This document shows, piece after piece, positions 16,260-25,749 of a stretch of 64,000 nucleotides of DNA (position 1 is the stretch's first letter; each line of letters starts with the position of its first letter). The DNA comes from JACCZX01 sp038216465 (lineage in GTDB: Bacteria; Pseudomonadota; Gammaproteobacteria; Burkholderiales; Burkholderiaceae_F). The position numbers and the translations under genes are program-made. The notes under the pieces are model-generated. The model saw only the letters and a list, made by a program, of their open reading frames with translations. It was not told the origin of the DNA and did no database searches. The stretch covers positions 53,610-117,609 of the forward strand of contig JBBQQC010000008.1 of assembly GCA_038216465.1 (NCBI GenBank), given 5' to 3'.

Positions 16260-19200
16260 TCATCCAAGCAACACACGCACGCGATGGCTGCGGCCATCGT
16301 CGGTCAGCGGAATTTGCGTGGCACCCTTGCCTATCGCCACACCATCGAGCTCAGTGCTGGCGACGCCGCGACTTATATGGCGCGGATTCTCGACCGCGAT
16401 CTGATAGCTCGTAATCGCATTGCGCGCCCCGCGATATAGAAACGTGATTTCGTAGCGGGGCCACGCACGCGAAACACAGGGATCGATCGTCAGCACATCG
16501 CCTTGCAGTCGAAAACCGAGGATGGCTTCGAGCCCCGCGCGATACAACCAACCGGCCGAGCCCGTGTACCAGGTCCAGCCGCCACGGCCGACGTGCGGCG
16601 CGACCGAATAGACATCGGCGCAAGCAGCGTAGGGTTCGACCTGGTAGCGCGCTACGGCATCGGGCGTGCTGCTGTGGCAGATCGGATTGAGGATTGCGAA
16701 CAGACTTGCCGCGCGGTCGCCCTGACCGAGCATCGCGTAGGCGAACACCGACCAGATTGCGCCGTGCGTGTATTGGCCGCCGTTTTCGCGGACTCCGGGC
16801 GGGTAACCCTTGATATAGCCGGGCTCGAGTGGTGTTTGATCGAACGGCGGCGTGAACAGCAACGCGAGTTTGTCATCGTCGCGGATCAGATGCTCGTCGA
16901 CCGCTGCCATCGCCTGCGCGGCGTGCGATGCGTCTGCGGCGCCGGCGATTACGCTCCACGATTGCGCGATCGTGTCGATCCTGCACTCCTTGCTTTGGCT
17001 CGAGCCGAGCGGCGTGCCGTCGTCGTAATAGCCGCGCCGATACCATTGGCCATCCCAGCCTGCGCCTTCGAGCGTGGTGCGCATCGTCGCGGCGAATTCG
17101 CGCCAGCGTGCGCCGCGCGCTTTGTCGTTGCGCGCCTGCGCGTGCGGCGCGAACGCATCGATCGTCGCCAGCAGGAACCATGCGAGCCAGACGCTTTCGC
17201 CGCGGCCTTCTTCACCGACGCGGTTCATGCCGTCATTCCAGTCGCCGGTACCGATCAGCGGCAGGTCATGAGTTCCCAGCGCCAGGCTGACGTCGAGAGC
17301 GCGCGCGCAGTGCTCGTAAAAACTCGCCTGCTCACGCGCAACAGTCGGCAGGAAAAATGCTTCGCGCTGATCCTCCTTCAGCGGCGCGCCCTCGATGGAG
17401 GAAACCATTTCGTCGAACAGCGCAACATCACCTGTGACCTCGATGTAGTGCGCGGCGACGTACGGCAGCCACACCCTGTCATCGGTCATCCGGGTGCGAA
17501 TGCCCTGCCCGGCCGGCGGCAACCACCAGTGCTGCACATCGCCTTCGACAAACTGGTGGGACGCCGACCGCAGCAGATGCTCACGCGCGACATCCGGCCT
17601 CGAAACGCAAAGCGCCATTACGTCCTGCAGTTGATCGCGGAAGCCGTAGGCCCCGCTCGACTGGTAATACGCCGAGCGCGCCCATATGCGGCACGCCAGC
17701 GTTTGGTAGAGCAACCAGTCGTTCAGCAGAATGTCGAGCGCGCGGTCGGGCGTGCGTACTTGCACGGTATTGAGCGCATCGGCCCATTGCGCGGTCACTT
17801 CGCGTAACACCGCGTCGAGATCGGCTGCGCGGTATTTTTCGACCAGCGCCCGCGCTTGCGCGTGCGATTCGGCGTCGCCAAGCAAGAACAAGATCTCGAT
17901 TTCGACATCGGGAGCGAGCTCGACTCGCGTCTGCAGCGCGCCGCACGGATCGATGCCCGCGCCGACGCGTCCCGATAGGTGTGCATTGCCGCTTAGCGCA
18001 GAGGGAGAATCGACCGCGCCGTGACGGCCGAGGAATTCGGCGCGATCGCCGGTGCATGAAGTCTGTGCGCCACCGAGATCGATGAACGCGATGCGTTCAC
18101 CAAACTCGGCGCGCCAGGCGTTGCGCGCGAACAGCGCGCCGGTGCCGGCGTCGATCGAGGTCACGACAAACGGCGCCGGCACCGTTCCGTTCGGCCCGAG
18201 CGCCCATTCGACGTAGCCGGTTATCGACAGTCGCCGCGCACGCCCCGAACGGTTGGAGAGCCGCAATCGCGACAGCTTGACCGAATCGTCGACCGGCACG
18301 TATTGCAGCAGTTCGAGTTCGATGCCGTGCGCGGCGTGCGCGAAGCGGCTGTAGCCCTTGCCGTGACGCACCGCATACGTCGCACCCGGCACGCGGATCG
18401 GCGATGCGGTGGCGCTCCACGCCGCGCCGCTGTCGTCATCGCGCACATAGAGCACCTGGTGCGGGCTGTCGCCTACCGGATCGTTCGGCCATGGTGTCAG
18501 CGGATTCTGCTGGCTGTTGATCGACCATGTGTAGCCGCCACCTTCGGCCGAGACGATAAATCCGAACGACGGATTAGCGATCACGTTGATCCACGGCAGC
18601 GGTGTGCAGCGCTCATCGTCCAGCGTGATCGCATATTCACGGCCGCCTTGCGCGAAACCGCCGATGCCGTTGGGAAATTCGAGAGGTTCGGCATCCGGTG
18701 CACGCGCTTGCGCTGCAGTCGGTGCAGGTTGCAAGGCCGCGGCTGAATCGAGGATGGCAGTGCACTCGATGGGTCGTTTCAGCTTGCCATCGTTCGCGTC
18801 GACAACGATGCGCGCAGCGGTGGCGAGTCCGGCGCGCAGCGCATCTGAAATCTCACTGTCGCGCAGTGCGAAAACGCCGGTCTGGCTGCCCTCGGACTGC
18901 TGCTGTGTCTTCAGCAACGCATCGAGCGCGGCAGTACGGTCGGCCGTGTTGAGCAGCACGATATCAACGTTCAGACATTTCGATTGCCAATACCGCTGCG
19001 CTTTCAGCATGTCGCGGACTTGGTCGAGTCCGGCGCCGTCTGAGATACGCATCAGCACAATCGGCCGGTCGCCGGAAATGCCGCTGGCCCACAGGACCGG
19101 CGCACCGCCGCTGCCGCGCTCGAGCACGTCCGGCGGCGACCGCCAGGCTGAATCGGCGTATAGCAGCGGACCGACCATGCGCGCATAGCGCCCGGCCTGA

Positions 19201-20087
19201 TCTGCATCGATGCCGAGCCGCGCATGTGCAATCGATGCCTGTTCGGCAGCTGAGTCGAGCACGTTTGCGCAGGCACCGAACGCGCGCAGCGGTTCGGCAA
19301 CAGCGAGCGCTGCTGCGCGCGAATCGGCGACCAGCGTCACGAACGCAATCTGCACGCTGGCGCCGGGTGCGATGCGGGCGCGGCGGCGCAGGCTGAAGAT
19401 CGGATCGAGCACCGTGCCGGCGGTATTAGACAGCGCCGCGCCGCGCTGCATGGCCGCTGCGGTGCGCAGTGTCCGGCCGCGCCCTAGGAAGCGTGCGCGA
19501 TCGGATTCAAACTCGAGCGTGCCCGTGCCCGCCTCTCTTGGGATCGCGAAGTGCGCGGCCCATACCTGCGGATCGTCGGGACTGCGAGGCCGCCGCGTCG
19601 CCAACAAGAGGCCGCCATCCGCGCCATCCCGCGTCGCTTCGGTTTGCACGAAGAGCTTCGAAAACGCCGGATGCGAAGCGTCGGCCGCGGCCGAGCCGAG
19701 CACCAGTTCGGCATACGAGGTCAGTTCGATCGCGCGCGTCGAGCCGCCCTCATTGATCACCGTGACCACGCGCACTTCAGCGTCGGCGTCACTCGCAACC
19801 GCCACTTCAAGCGTGGTGGTGAGCGTACCGTCGCGGCGGACGATTCGCGCGCACGTGTCGGACAGCGTCGCGGCGTATTCGGTCGGAGCGTTGCCACACG
19901 GCTGCATGCCGGCCGACCAGACCGCACCACTGTCGGCATCGCGCAGCAGCAAGTAGCTGCCCCAACCGTCGCCGGTAGGATCTTCGCGCCAGCGTGTAAT
20001 CGCCAGGTCGCGCCAGCGACTGAAGCCCGAGCTGGCGCCGGTCAGCATTACCGTGTAGCGGCCGTTGGACAACAGCTGCGCATGCAT
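16260..20087 (-). CDS. Stand-alone GH94 protein (beta-1,2-oligoglucan phosphorylase-like)
   Basis: A very large enzyme of 1275 aa from ATG 20087 (1286 aa from GTG 20120). It carries two beta-sandwich modules (HAQLLSNGRYTVMLTG at the start, and GGREYAITLDDERCTPLPW near 485) and an (alpha/alpha)6 GH94 catalytic domain. That domain contains GTGDWNDGMNRVG (general-acid Asp) near 950, the RENGGQYTHGAIW phosphate/substrate region and GRGGWTWYTGSAGWLYRAG. It aligns with the C-terminal ~1290 residues of the glucan synthase at 29305 but lacks the membrane glycosyltransferase and the middle PF10091 domain. Known separate GH94 enzymes of this size phosphorolyse beta-1,2-linked oligoglucans (sophorooligosaccharides) to glucose 1-phosphate. 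No signal peptide, so cytoplasmic. The start overlaps or nearly touches the divergent glucanase-like gene. Confidence 0.88.
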   Translation of the reverse strand: MHAQLLSNGRYTVMLTGASSGFSRWRDLAITRWREDPTGDGWGSYLLLRDADSGAVWSAGMQPCGNAPTEYAATLSDTCARIVRRDGTLTTTLEVAVASDADAEVRVVTVINEGGSTRAIELTSYAELVLGSAAADASHPAFSKLFVQTEATRDGADGGLLLATRRPRSPDDPQVWAAHFAIPREAGTGTLEFESDRARFLGRGRTLRTAAAMQRGAALSNTAGTVLDPIFSLRRRARIAPGASVQIAFVTLVADSRAAALAVAEPLRAFGACANVLDSAAEQASIAHARLGIDADQAGRYARMVGPLLYADSAWRSPPDVLERGSGGAPVLWASGISGDRPIVLMRISDGAGLDQVRDMLKAQRYWQSKCLNVDIVLLNTADRTAALDALLKTQQQSEGSQTGVFALRDSEISDALRAGLATAARIVVDANDGKLKRPIECTAILDSAAALQPAPTAAQARAPDAEPLEFPNGIGGFAQGGREYAITLDDERCTPLPWINVIANPSFGFIVSAEGGGYTWSINSQQNPLTPWPNDPVGDSPHQVLYVRDDDSGAAWSATASPIRVPGATYAVRHGKGYSRFAHAAHGIELELLQYVPVDDSVKLSRLRLSNRSGRARRLSITGYVEWALGPNGTVPAPFVVTSIDAGTGALFARNAWRAEFGERIAFIDLGGAQTSCTGDRAEFLGRHGAVDSPSALSGNAHLSGRVGAGIDPCGALQTRVELAPDVEIEILFLLGDAESHAQARALVEKYRAADLDAVLREVTAQWADALNTVQVRTPDRALDILLNDWLLYQTLACRIWARSAYYQSSGAYGFRDQLQDVMALCVSRPDVAREHLLRSASHQFVEGDVQHWWLPPAGQGIRTRMTDDRVWLPYVAAHYIEVTGDVALFDEMVSSIEGAPLKEDQREAFFLPTVAREQASFYEHCARALDVSLALGTHDLPLIGTGDWNDGMNRVGEEGRGESVWLAWFLLATIDAFAPHAQARNDKARGARWREFAATMRTTLEGAGWDGQWYRRGYYDDGTPLGSSQSKECRIDTIAQSWSVIAGAADASHAAQAMAAVDEHLIRDDDKLALLFTPPFDQTPLEPGYIKGYPPGVRENGGQYTHGAIWSVFAYAMLGQGDRAASLFAILNPICHSSTPDAVARYQVEPYAACADVYSVAPHVGRGGWTWYTGSAGWLYRAGLEAILGFRLQGDVLTIDPCVSRAWPRYEITFLYRGARNAITSYQIAVENPRHISRGVASTELDGVAIGKGATQIPLTDDGRSHRVRVLLG

Positions 20088-20103
20088 CGAGATAGTATGA
20101 ACT

Positions 20104-21396
20104 GTGGCTGACGACTGCACTCCGACCGATGAAGCGCTGCTGGACGATCTGCAGTGCGCTGCGTTCGGCTACTTTCAGCAAGCGGTCAACCCTGCCAACG
20201 GGTTGGTGGCCGACACCTCACGCGCAAATTCGCCGTGCAGCATCGCAGTGGTTGGATTCGCGCTGTCGGTGTACCCAATCGCGGTCGAGCGCGGATGGAT
20301 GGCGCGCGCCGACGCGCTGGCGTGCAGCCGCGCCGCGCTGCGCTTTTTCCACGACAGTGATCAAAGCGGAACTGCGGAGTCGACCGGATACAAGGGTTTC
20401 TATTTTCACTTTCTCGACATGCAAACCGGCACGCGCGTGTGGCGCTCGGAACTGTCGATGATCGACACCGCGCTGTTGATCGCCGGCGTGCTGACCGCCG
20501 CCATGTACTTCAACTCGGACACGCCGCTAGAAACCGAGCTGCGCACGCTGGCCGACGCGCTGTATCGCCGCATCGACTGGCATTGGGCGCAGAACGGCCG
20601 CCCCACGATCAGCCAAGGCTGGAAGCCCGAAAGCGGATACCTGAACTACTGCTGGGACGGCTACAGCGAAGCGATCGTGCTGTATGCGCTGGCGCTCGGG
20701 TCGCCGACGCATCCGCTCGACCAGGATTGTTATCACGCGTGGACCGCAACGTATCAGTGGGAGAATCTGTACGGTCACGATTATCTCTACGCGGGACCGC
20801 TGTTCGTGCACCAGTTCTCGCACGCGTGGATCGATTTTCGCGGCATTGCCGATCGCTTCATGCGCGAAAAGCGCTGCGACTATTTCGAGAACAGCCGGCG
20901 CGCGACCGAAATTCAGCGTGAATATGCGCGCCGCAATCCGCGCAGCTTCACCGGTTACGACGAAGATTGCTGGGGGCTCACCGCTTGCGACGGCCCGAGC
21001 GACGATGATCCGATGACTACCAACGAGCAGCGCAAACTCTTCGGATACGCCGCGCGCGGCGTGCCCCATGGCCCCGACGACGGAACGCTCGCCGGATGGG
21101 CCGCGCTGGCGTCGCTGCCGTTCGCGCCGGAGATCGCGCTAAGCGCCGCACGCAAAATGGCTCGACGTTATCCCGAAATGCGATCTGCGCGGCAATACGC
21201 GAGCAGCTTCAATCCAACGCTTGCCGCTGCCGATCGACGTGCGTGGGTTTCAGCGGGGCATTTTGGGCTCGACCAGGGCATCGTGATGATGATGATCGAA
21301 AACTATCGCACGCAACTGATCTGGCGACTGATGCGGGGCTGCTCTTACATAACAACCGGTTTGCGGCGCGCCGGGTTTCGCGGCGGCTGGTTGTAG
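20104..21396 (+). CDS. Glucoamylase-family (PF10091) protein, putative beta-1,2-glucanase
   Basis: A 430-aa (alpha/alpha)6-barrel protein of the 'glycoamylase' family. Diagnostic segments are AAFGYFQQAVNPANGLVADT at the N-terminus, GFYFHFLDMQTG near 99, ELSMIDTALLIAGVLTAA near 118, WDGYSEAIVLYALALGSPTH near 183 and SAGHFGLDQGIVMMMIENYR near 380. The same domain family occupies the middle of cyclic beta-1,2-glucan synthases, and separate members include endo-beta-1,2-glucanases (GH144). No signal peptide is visible, which is unusual for a secreted glucanase and suggests action inside the cell. GTG start. The next gene starts directly after the stop codon. Confidence 0.85.
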   Translation: MADDCTPTDEALLDDLQCAAFGYFQQAVNPANGLVADTSRANSPCSIAVVGFALSVYPIAVERGWMARADALACSRAALRFFHDSDQSGTAESTGYKGFYFHFLDMQTGTRVWRSELSMIDTALLIAGVLTAAMYFNSDTPLETELRTLADALYRRIDWHWAQNGRPTISQGWKPESGYLNYCWDGYSEAIVLYALALGSPTHPLDQDCYHAWTATYQWENLYGHDYLYAGPLFVHQFSHAWIDFRGIADRFMREKRCDYFENSRRATEIQREYARRNPRSFTGYDEDCWGLTACDGPSDDDPMTTNEQRKLFGYAARGVPHGPDDGTLAGWAALASLPFAPEIALSAARKMARRYPEMRSARQYASSFNPTLAAADRRAWVSAGHFGLDQGIVMMMIENYRTQLIWRLMRGCSYITTGLRRAGFRGGWL

Positions 21397-22911
21397 ATGC
21401 GGCCTATCAGCGACGCCTACGAGGGCGAGCGGCTGGACAATGTGCGGCCGCCCGATTGGCGTAACCCGCGTCCTGCTGATCGGTACCGACTCGTCATCGT
21501 TGGCGCGGGCCCGGCTGGATTGATCGCTGCGCATGGCGCGGCGGCGCTCGGAGCGAAGGTGGCGTTGGTCGAGCGCGAGTTGCTCGGCGGCGATTGTCTG
21601 AATATCGGTTGCGTGCCGTCGAAGGCCATCATCCGCACCGCGCGGTTGGTTGAAGAGATGCGCACTGCCGAGCGCTATGGCGCGCAAGCGTTTCCCGATC
21701 AAGTCGCGGCCGATATCCGCGTCGATTTTGCCGCGGTCATGCGGCGCATGCGCGCGATTCGCGCGCGCCTCAGTCGCGTCGACTCGGTGCGCAGGTTAAC
21801 CGCAGCGGGTGTCGATGTTTTTTTCGGCGACGGGCGTTTTACCGGCGCCGATACGGTCGCGGTCGACGGCGTGAATTTGCGATTCAACAAGGCGATGGTC
21901 GCCACCGGCGCGCGGCCGGATACACCTTCGATTCCCGGCCTGATCGAAGCCGGCTTCCTGACCAACGAGAGCGTGTTCGATTTGACCGAGCTGCCGCGCC
22001 GCCTGCTGGTGATCGGCGGCGGACCTCTCGGCTGCGAACTGGCGCAGGCATTTTGCCGCTTCGGCTCGCAGGTCACGATTACGCAGGACATGCCGATGTT
22101 TCTGCCGAAGGAAGAACGCGACGCCGCGCAGATTTTGTCGGATGCGTTTGCTCGCGACGGCATCGAGGTGCGGCTGAATACCAAGGCGGTTAGCGTGCGC
22201 GTGGAAAACGGTGTGAAGCTGATCAATCTAGTCAGCGACGATTACGAGAGCACCGTCGCGGTCGACGCCATTTTGACCGGCACCGGCCGGCTGCCGAATG
22301 TCGAAGGTCTCGGACTTGAAAGCGCGGGAGTCCATTGCGACGCCACCACCGGCGTTCGCGTCAATGACTTCCTGCAAACCAGCAACCCGCGCATCTATGC
22401 CGCCGGCGACGTCTGCCTCGAACACAAATTCACGCATACGGCCGACGCTTCCGCGCGCATCGTCGTGCGCAACGCGTTGTTCCCCGGACGCCAGAGACTC
22501 AGCGCGCTGACGATTCCCTGGTGCACGTACACCGATCCGGAAATCGCGCACGTCGGCCTGTACGTACGGCAGGCGCGTGAGCGCGAAATCCCGGTGAAAA
22601 CCTTCACGATCCCGATGCACGAGGTGGACCGCGCGATTACCGATAGCGAGGAAGAGGGCTTCGTGAAGATCCACGTCAAGGAGCGCACCGACCGCATCCT
22701 CGGCGCAACGATCGTGGCGCGCCATGCCGGCGAGATGATCAACGAGATCACATTGGCGATGGTTGCGGGCATCGGCCTCACCACGCTGGCCCGCGTGATT
22801 CACGCGTACCCGACGCAAGCAGAAGCGATCAGAATGGCGGCGGACGCCTACAGCCGAACGCGCTTGACACCAACGATCCGATCGCTGCTGCGGCGTTGGC
22901 TCGCTCGGTGA
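21397..22911 (+). CDS. FAD/NAD(P) pyridine nucleotide-disulfide oxidoreductase (MerA/Lpd-like)
   Basis: A 504-aa class I disulfide reductase. It has the FAD motif LVIVGAGPAGLIAAHGAAAL, the redox-active pair in GGDCLNIGCVPSKAII, the NAD(P) motif VIGGGPLGCELAQAFCRFG, the second FAD motif IYAAGDVCLEHKFTHTA, and the dimer-interface histidine in VIHAYPTQAEAIRMAADAY. The sequence resembles mercuric reductase-like proteins. It lacks an N-terminal metal-binding domain and the C-terminal vicinal cysteines of true MerA, so mercury reduction is unlikely. The ATG follows the glucanase-like stop with no gap, so the two genes should be co-translated. What disulfide or quinone it reduces is unknown. Confidence 0.9.
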   Translation: MRPISDAYEGERLDNVRPPDWRNPRPADRYRLVIVGAGPAGLIAAHGAAALGAKVALVERELLGGDCLNIGCVPSKAIIRTARLVEEMRTAERYGAQAFPDQVAADIRVDFAAVMRRMRAIRARLSRVDSVRRLTAAGVDVFFGDGRFTGADTVAVDGVNLRFNKAMVATGARPDTPSIPGLIEAGFLTNESVFDLTELPRRLLVIGGGPLGCELAQAFCRFGSQVTITQDMPMFLPKEERDAAQILSDAFARDGIEVRLNTKAVSVRVENGVKLINLVSDDYESTVAVDAILTGTGRLPNVEGLGLESAGVHCDATTGVRVNDFLQTSNPRIYAAGDVCLEHKFTHTADASARIVVRNALFPGRQRLSALTIPWCTYTDPEIAHVGLYVRQAREREIPVKTFTIPMHEVDRAITDSEEEGFVKIHVKERTDRILGATIVARHAGEMINEITLAMVAGIGLTTLARVIHAYPTQAEAIRMAADAYSRTRLTPTIRSLLRRWLAR

Positions 22912-23041
22912 ATGTGAGTAGCCATCGCAAAAATGTAGCAAACAGCCCGCGGTTGCCCCGAGGAGCGCCCCCGTACCAGAGTTACGGCGAGCACCGCGGT
23001 GGCAAGATCGGGTCGCGCAGTAATTTGGGAGATGACTTCTG

Positions 23042-23947
23042 ATGGAACTCGGCATGATTGGACTGGGGCGCATGGGCGCCAACATGTCGGAGCGACTGGT
23101 GCGCGGCGGCCATCGCGTGATCGGCTTCGATCCGAAACCGGAAGCGCGCAAACGCGTCGAGAAAAAAGGAGCTGAGTCTGCCGCTGCGCTCGATGCGTTG
23201 GCGGCGAAACTCGCGCCCCCGCGCACAATTTGGCTGATGGTGCCTGCCGGGGATATCACCGAAGCGACCATCACCGCGCTGCTGCCGCTGCTGGCAGCAG
23301 GCGATACCGTCATCGACGGCGGCAATTCGAACTACAAGGACACGCAGCGTCGAGCCGGAATTCTTGCCGACGCGCGAGTTCACTACGTCGACTGCGGCAC
23401 CAGCGGCGGCGTGTGGGGACTCGCCGAGGGCTACAGCATGATGATCGGCGGCAACGAGTCCGTAGTCGAACGCTTGCGGCCGATCTTCGAGACGCTGGCA
23501 CCGGCGCCGGATCGAGGCTGGGGTCGCGTAGGCCCGATCGGCGCCGGCCACTTCACGAAGATGGTCCACAACGGCATCGAATACGGCCTGATGCAAGCTT
23601 ATGCCGAGGGCTTTTCGATCATGCAGCGCAAATCGGAATTTGCGCTCGATCTACACCAGATCGCCGAAATTTGGCGCTCTGGCAGCGTGGTGCGTTCGTG
23701 GTTGCTTGACTTGACGTCGATCGCGCTGCGGGACAACCCCAGTCTCGACGGCATCGCGCCGTATGTGCCCGACTCCGGCGAGGGGCGCTGGACAGTTGCC
23801 GAGGCGATTGATCTGGACGTTGCAGCGCCGGTGATCACGCTGTCGCTGCTCACGCGTCTCGCCTCGCGCGATGCAGATTCATTCTCCGACAAACTGCTAT
23901 CGGCGATGCGAAATCAGTTCGGCGGGCACGAGATCAAGAAGGAATGA
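23042..23947 (+). CDS. gnd: 6-phosphogluconate dehydrogenase, short (NAD-type) form
   Basis: A 301-aa decarboxylating dehydrogenase converting 6-phosphogluconate to ribulose 5-phosphate and CO2. It has GMIGLGRMGANMSERLVRGG (NAD(P) motif with Asp in VIGFDPKPE, favouring NAD), GTSGGVWGLAEGYSMMIGG and the catalytic HFTKMVHNGIEYGLMQAY. The length, near 300 rather than 470 residues, marks the GntZ/GndA-like short class that often uses NAD. It is followed by the convergent pgm gene, with only 133 bases between them. Confidence 0.94.
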   Translation: MELGMIGLGRMGANMSERLVRGGHRVIGFDPKPEARKRVEKKGAESAAALDALAAKLAPPRTIWLMVPAGDITEATITALLPLLAAGDTVIDGGNSNYKDTQRRAGILADARVHYVDCGTSGGVWGLAEGYSMMIGGNESVVERLRPIFETLAPAPDRGWGRVGPIGAGHFTKMVHNGIEYGLMQAYAEGFSIMQRKSEFALDLHQIAEIWRSGSVVRSWLLDLTSIALRDNPSLDGIAPYVPDSGEGRWTVAEAIDLDVAAPVITLSLLTRLASRDADSFSDKLLSAMRNQFGGHEIKKE

Positions 23948-24080
23948 GCTCTTCTGACCCGCAAGTCGGTCTTCTCGTGACCGCCGGTTATGCTCGACCC
24001 AGTGCAAAGCTGATCAAGTGGGTCCGACATGGTGACTCCGCATTACAGCGCTTGCCGAACGCAGGGCAAGATTCGCCCCG

Positions 24081-25727
24081 TCAACCGGTGACAAGCGCGG
24101 CGTCGACAATCTGTTGCGCCTGTTCGAGAATCTCGCGTAAATGGGCTTCGCCGCGAAAACTTTCCGCGTAAATCTTGTAGATGTCTTCGGTGCCGGACGG
24201 CCGCGCGGCGAACCAGCCGCTTGCCGCGACCACCTTGATGCCGCCGATAAGTGCGTCGTTGCCCGGGGCGCGGTCGAGCACGCGCTCTATTTTTTCCCCG
24301 CCTAATTCTTTGATGCGCAACTGCAGCGGTGAAAGTCTTGCGAGTCGTCGCTTTTGCTCGGCCGTGGCCGGCGCTTCGACTCTGTCGGCCGTAGGATCGC
24401 CCAGGTCGCGCGTCAGATCACGATACAGCTCGCCGGGATCGCGGCACGTGCGCGCGGTGATCTCGGCGGCCAGCAGCGCCGGCACGATGCCGTCCTTGTC
24501 GGTCGTCCACACCGAACCGTCGATGCGGCTGAACGATGCGCCGGCGCTTTCTTCGCCGCCGAATGCCAGCGAGCCGTCAAGCAAGCCCTCGACGAACCAT
24601 TTGAAGCCGACCGGGACTTCAACCAGTTTGCGACTCGCTCGGGCAGTCACGCGGTCGATCAGCGCGCTGCTGACCACCGTCTTGCCGACAGCAGCAGCGC
24701 TGCCCCAGCGCGCGCGATTGCGGAACAGATAATCGATCGCCACCGACAGGTAGTGATTCGGAGGCAGCAGCCCGGCGCCCGGCGTGACGATGCCGTGCCG
24801 GTCGTGGTCGGTGTCGCACGCGAACGCAATGTCGTAGCGATCCTTCAGGCCGATCAGCCGCTGCATCGCGTACGCCGACGACGGGTCCATCCGAATGCAG
24901 CCATCCCAGTCGAGGCTCATGAAGCCGAAGGTCGAGTCGACTTCGCCGCTGACAACAGTCAGATTGAGTTGGCAGCACTCCGCAATGCGCGCCCAGTAAT
25001 GCACGCCGGCGCCGCCGAGCGGATCGACGCCTATGCGAATGTCGGCGCCTCGGATCACATCGAAGTCGATTACGTTTTCGAGATCGGCAACGTAGGCGCT
25101 GAGGAAATCGTGCTCGCGCGTGGTCTCAGCGCGCCGCGCCTGATCGAACTGAATGCGCCGCACGCCTTTCAAGTTGCCTTCGAGCAGCGCGTTCGCCCTG
25201 GCTTCGATCCAGCCGGTCACGTCGGTGTCGGCCGGGCCGCCGCTGGGCGGGTTGTACTTGAAGCCGCCATCCTCGGGCGGGTTGTGCGACGGCGTTATCA
25301 CAATGCCATCGGCGAGCCCGCTGCTGCGGCCGCGGTTATAAACGAGGATCGCGTGCGATATTGCCGGCGTCGGCGTGTACTCGCCGCCTCGTGCAATCCG
25401 CACTTCAACCCCGTTGGCGGCGAGCACCTCGAGCGCGCTTTCAAACGCCGGCACAGACAGCGCGTGCGTGTCGATGCCGAGAAACAGCGGTCCGTCGATC
25501 GAATGCTGCTTGCGGTACAGGCAGATTGCCTGACTGATGGCCAGCACATGCCACTCGTTGAAGGTTTTTTCCAGAGCGGAGCCGCGATGCCCCGACGTGC
25601 CGAACGCGACTCGTTGCGCCGGCACTGACGGGTCGGGCACCTCGGAGTAGTAGGCGGCGACGAGTCGAGCAACATCGATCAACATCGCGGGCGTTGCCGG
25701 CGTGCCTGCCAAGGGACTGACGTTCAT
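24081..25727 (-). CDS. pgm: Phosphoglucomutase (alpha-D-glucose 1,6-bisphosphate-dependent)
   Basis: A 548-aa enzyme, matching the ~546-aa family norm when started at ATG 25727 (MNVSPLAGTPATPAM). It interconverts glucose 1-phosphate and glucose 6-phosphate. It has FGTSGHRGSALEKTFN, the phosphoserine loop VITPSHNPPEDGGFKYNPP, the metal loop ACDTDHDRHGIV, the sugar-binding GGEESAGASFSR and the phosphate loop ARPSGTEDIYKIYAES. It is the last gene of the zwf-tal-DUF2090-pgm cluster. It would accept glucose 1-phosphate from the GH94 phosphorylase-like protein nearby. Confidence 0.95.
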   Translation of the reverse strand: MNVSPLAGTPATPAMLIDVARLVAAYYSEVPDPSVPAQRVAFGTSGHRGSALEKTFNEWHVLAISQAICLYRKQHSIDGPLFLGIDTHALSVPAFESALEVLAANGVEVRIARGGEYTPTPAISHAILVYNRGRSSGLADGIVITPSHNPPEDGGFKYNPPSGGPADTDVTGWIEARANALLEGNLKGVRRIQFDQARRAETTREHDFLSAYVADLENVIDFDVIRGADIRIGVDPLGGAGVHYWARIAECCQLNLTVVSGEVDSTFGFMSLDWDGCIRMDPSSAYAMQRLIGLKDRYDIAFACDTDHDRHGIVTPGAGLLPPNHYLSVAIDYLFRNRARWGSAAAVGKTVVSSALIDRVTARASRKLVEVPVGFKWFVEGLLDGSLAFGGEESAGASFSRIDGSVWTTDKDGIVPALLAAEITARTCRDPGELYRDLTRDLGDPTADRVEAPATAEQKRRLARLSPLQLRIKELGGEKIERVLDRAPGNDALIGGIKVVAASGWFAARPSGTEDIYKIYAESFRGEAHLREILEQAQQIVDAALVTG

Positions 25728-25749
25728 CAAGGCATCACTTGGGCGGTGA

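Noticed and set aside
21397..22911. Mercuric reductase
   Set aside because: No HMA domain, no C-terminal Cys pair and no mer genes nearby; kept as a general disulfide-type oxidoreductase.
23948..24080. Terminator between convergent gnd and pgm (GACCCA / TGGGTC)
   Set aside because: Only a six-base stem with a loop of over 15 bases and no T-run; too weak to call.
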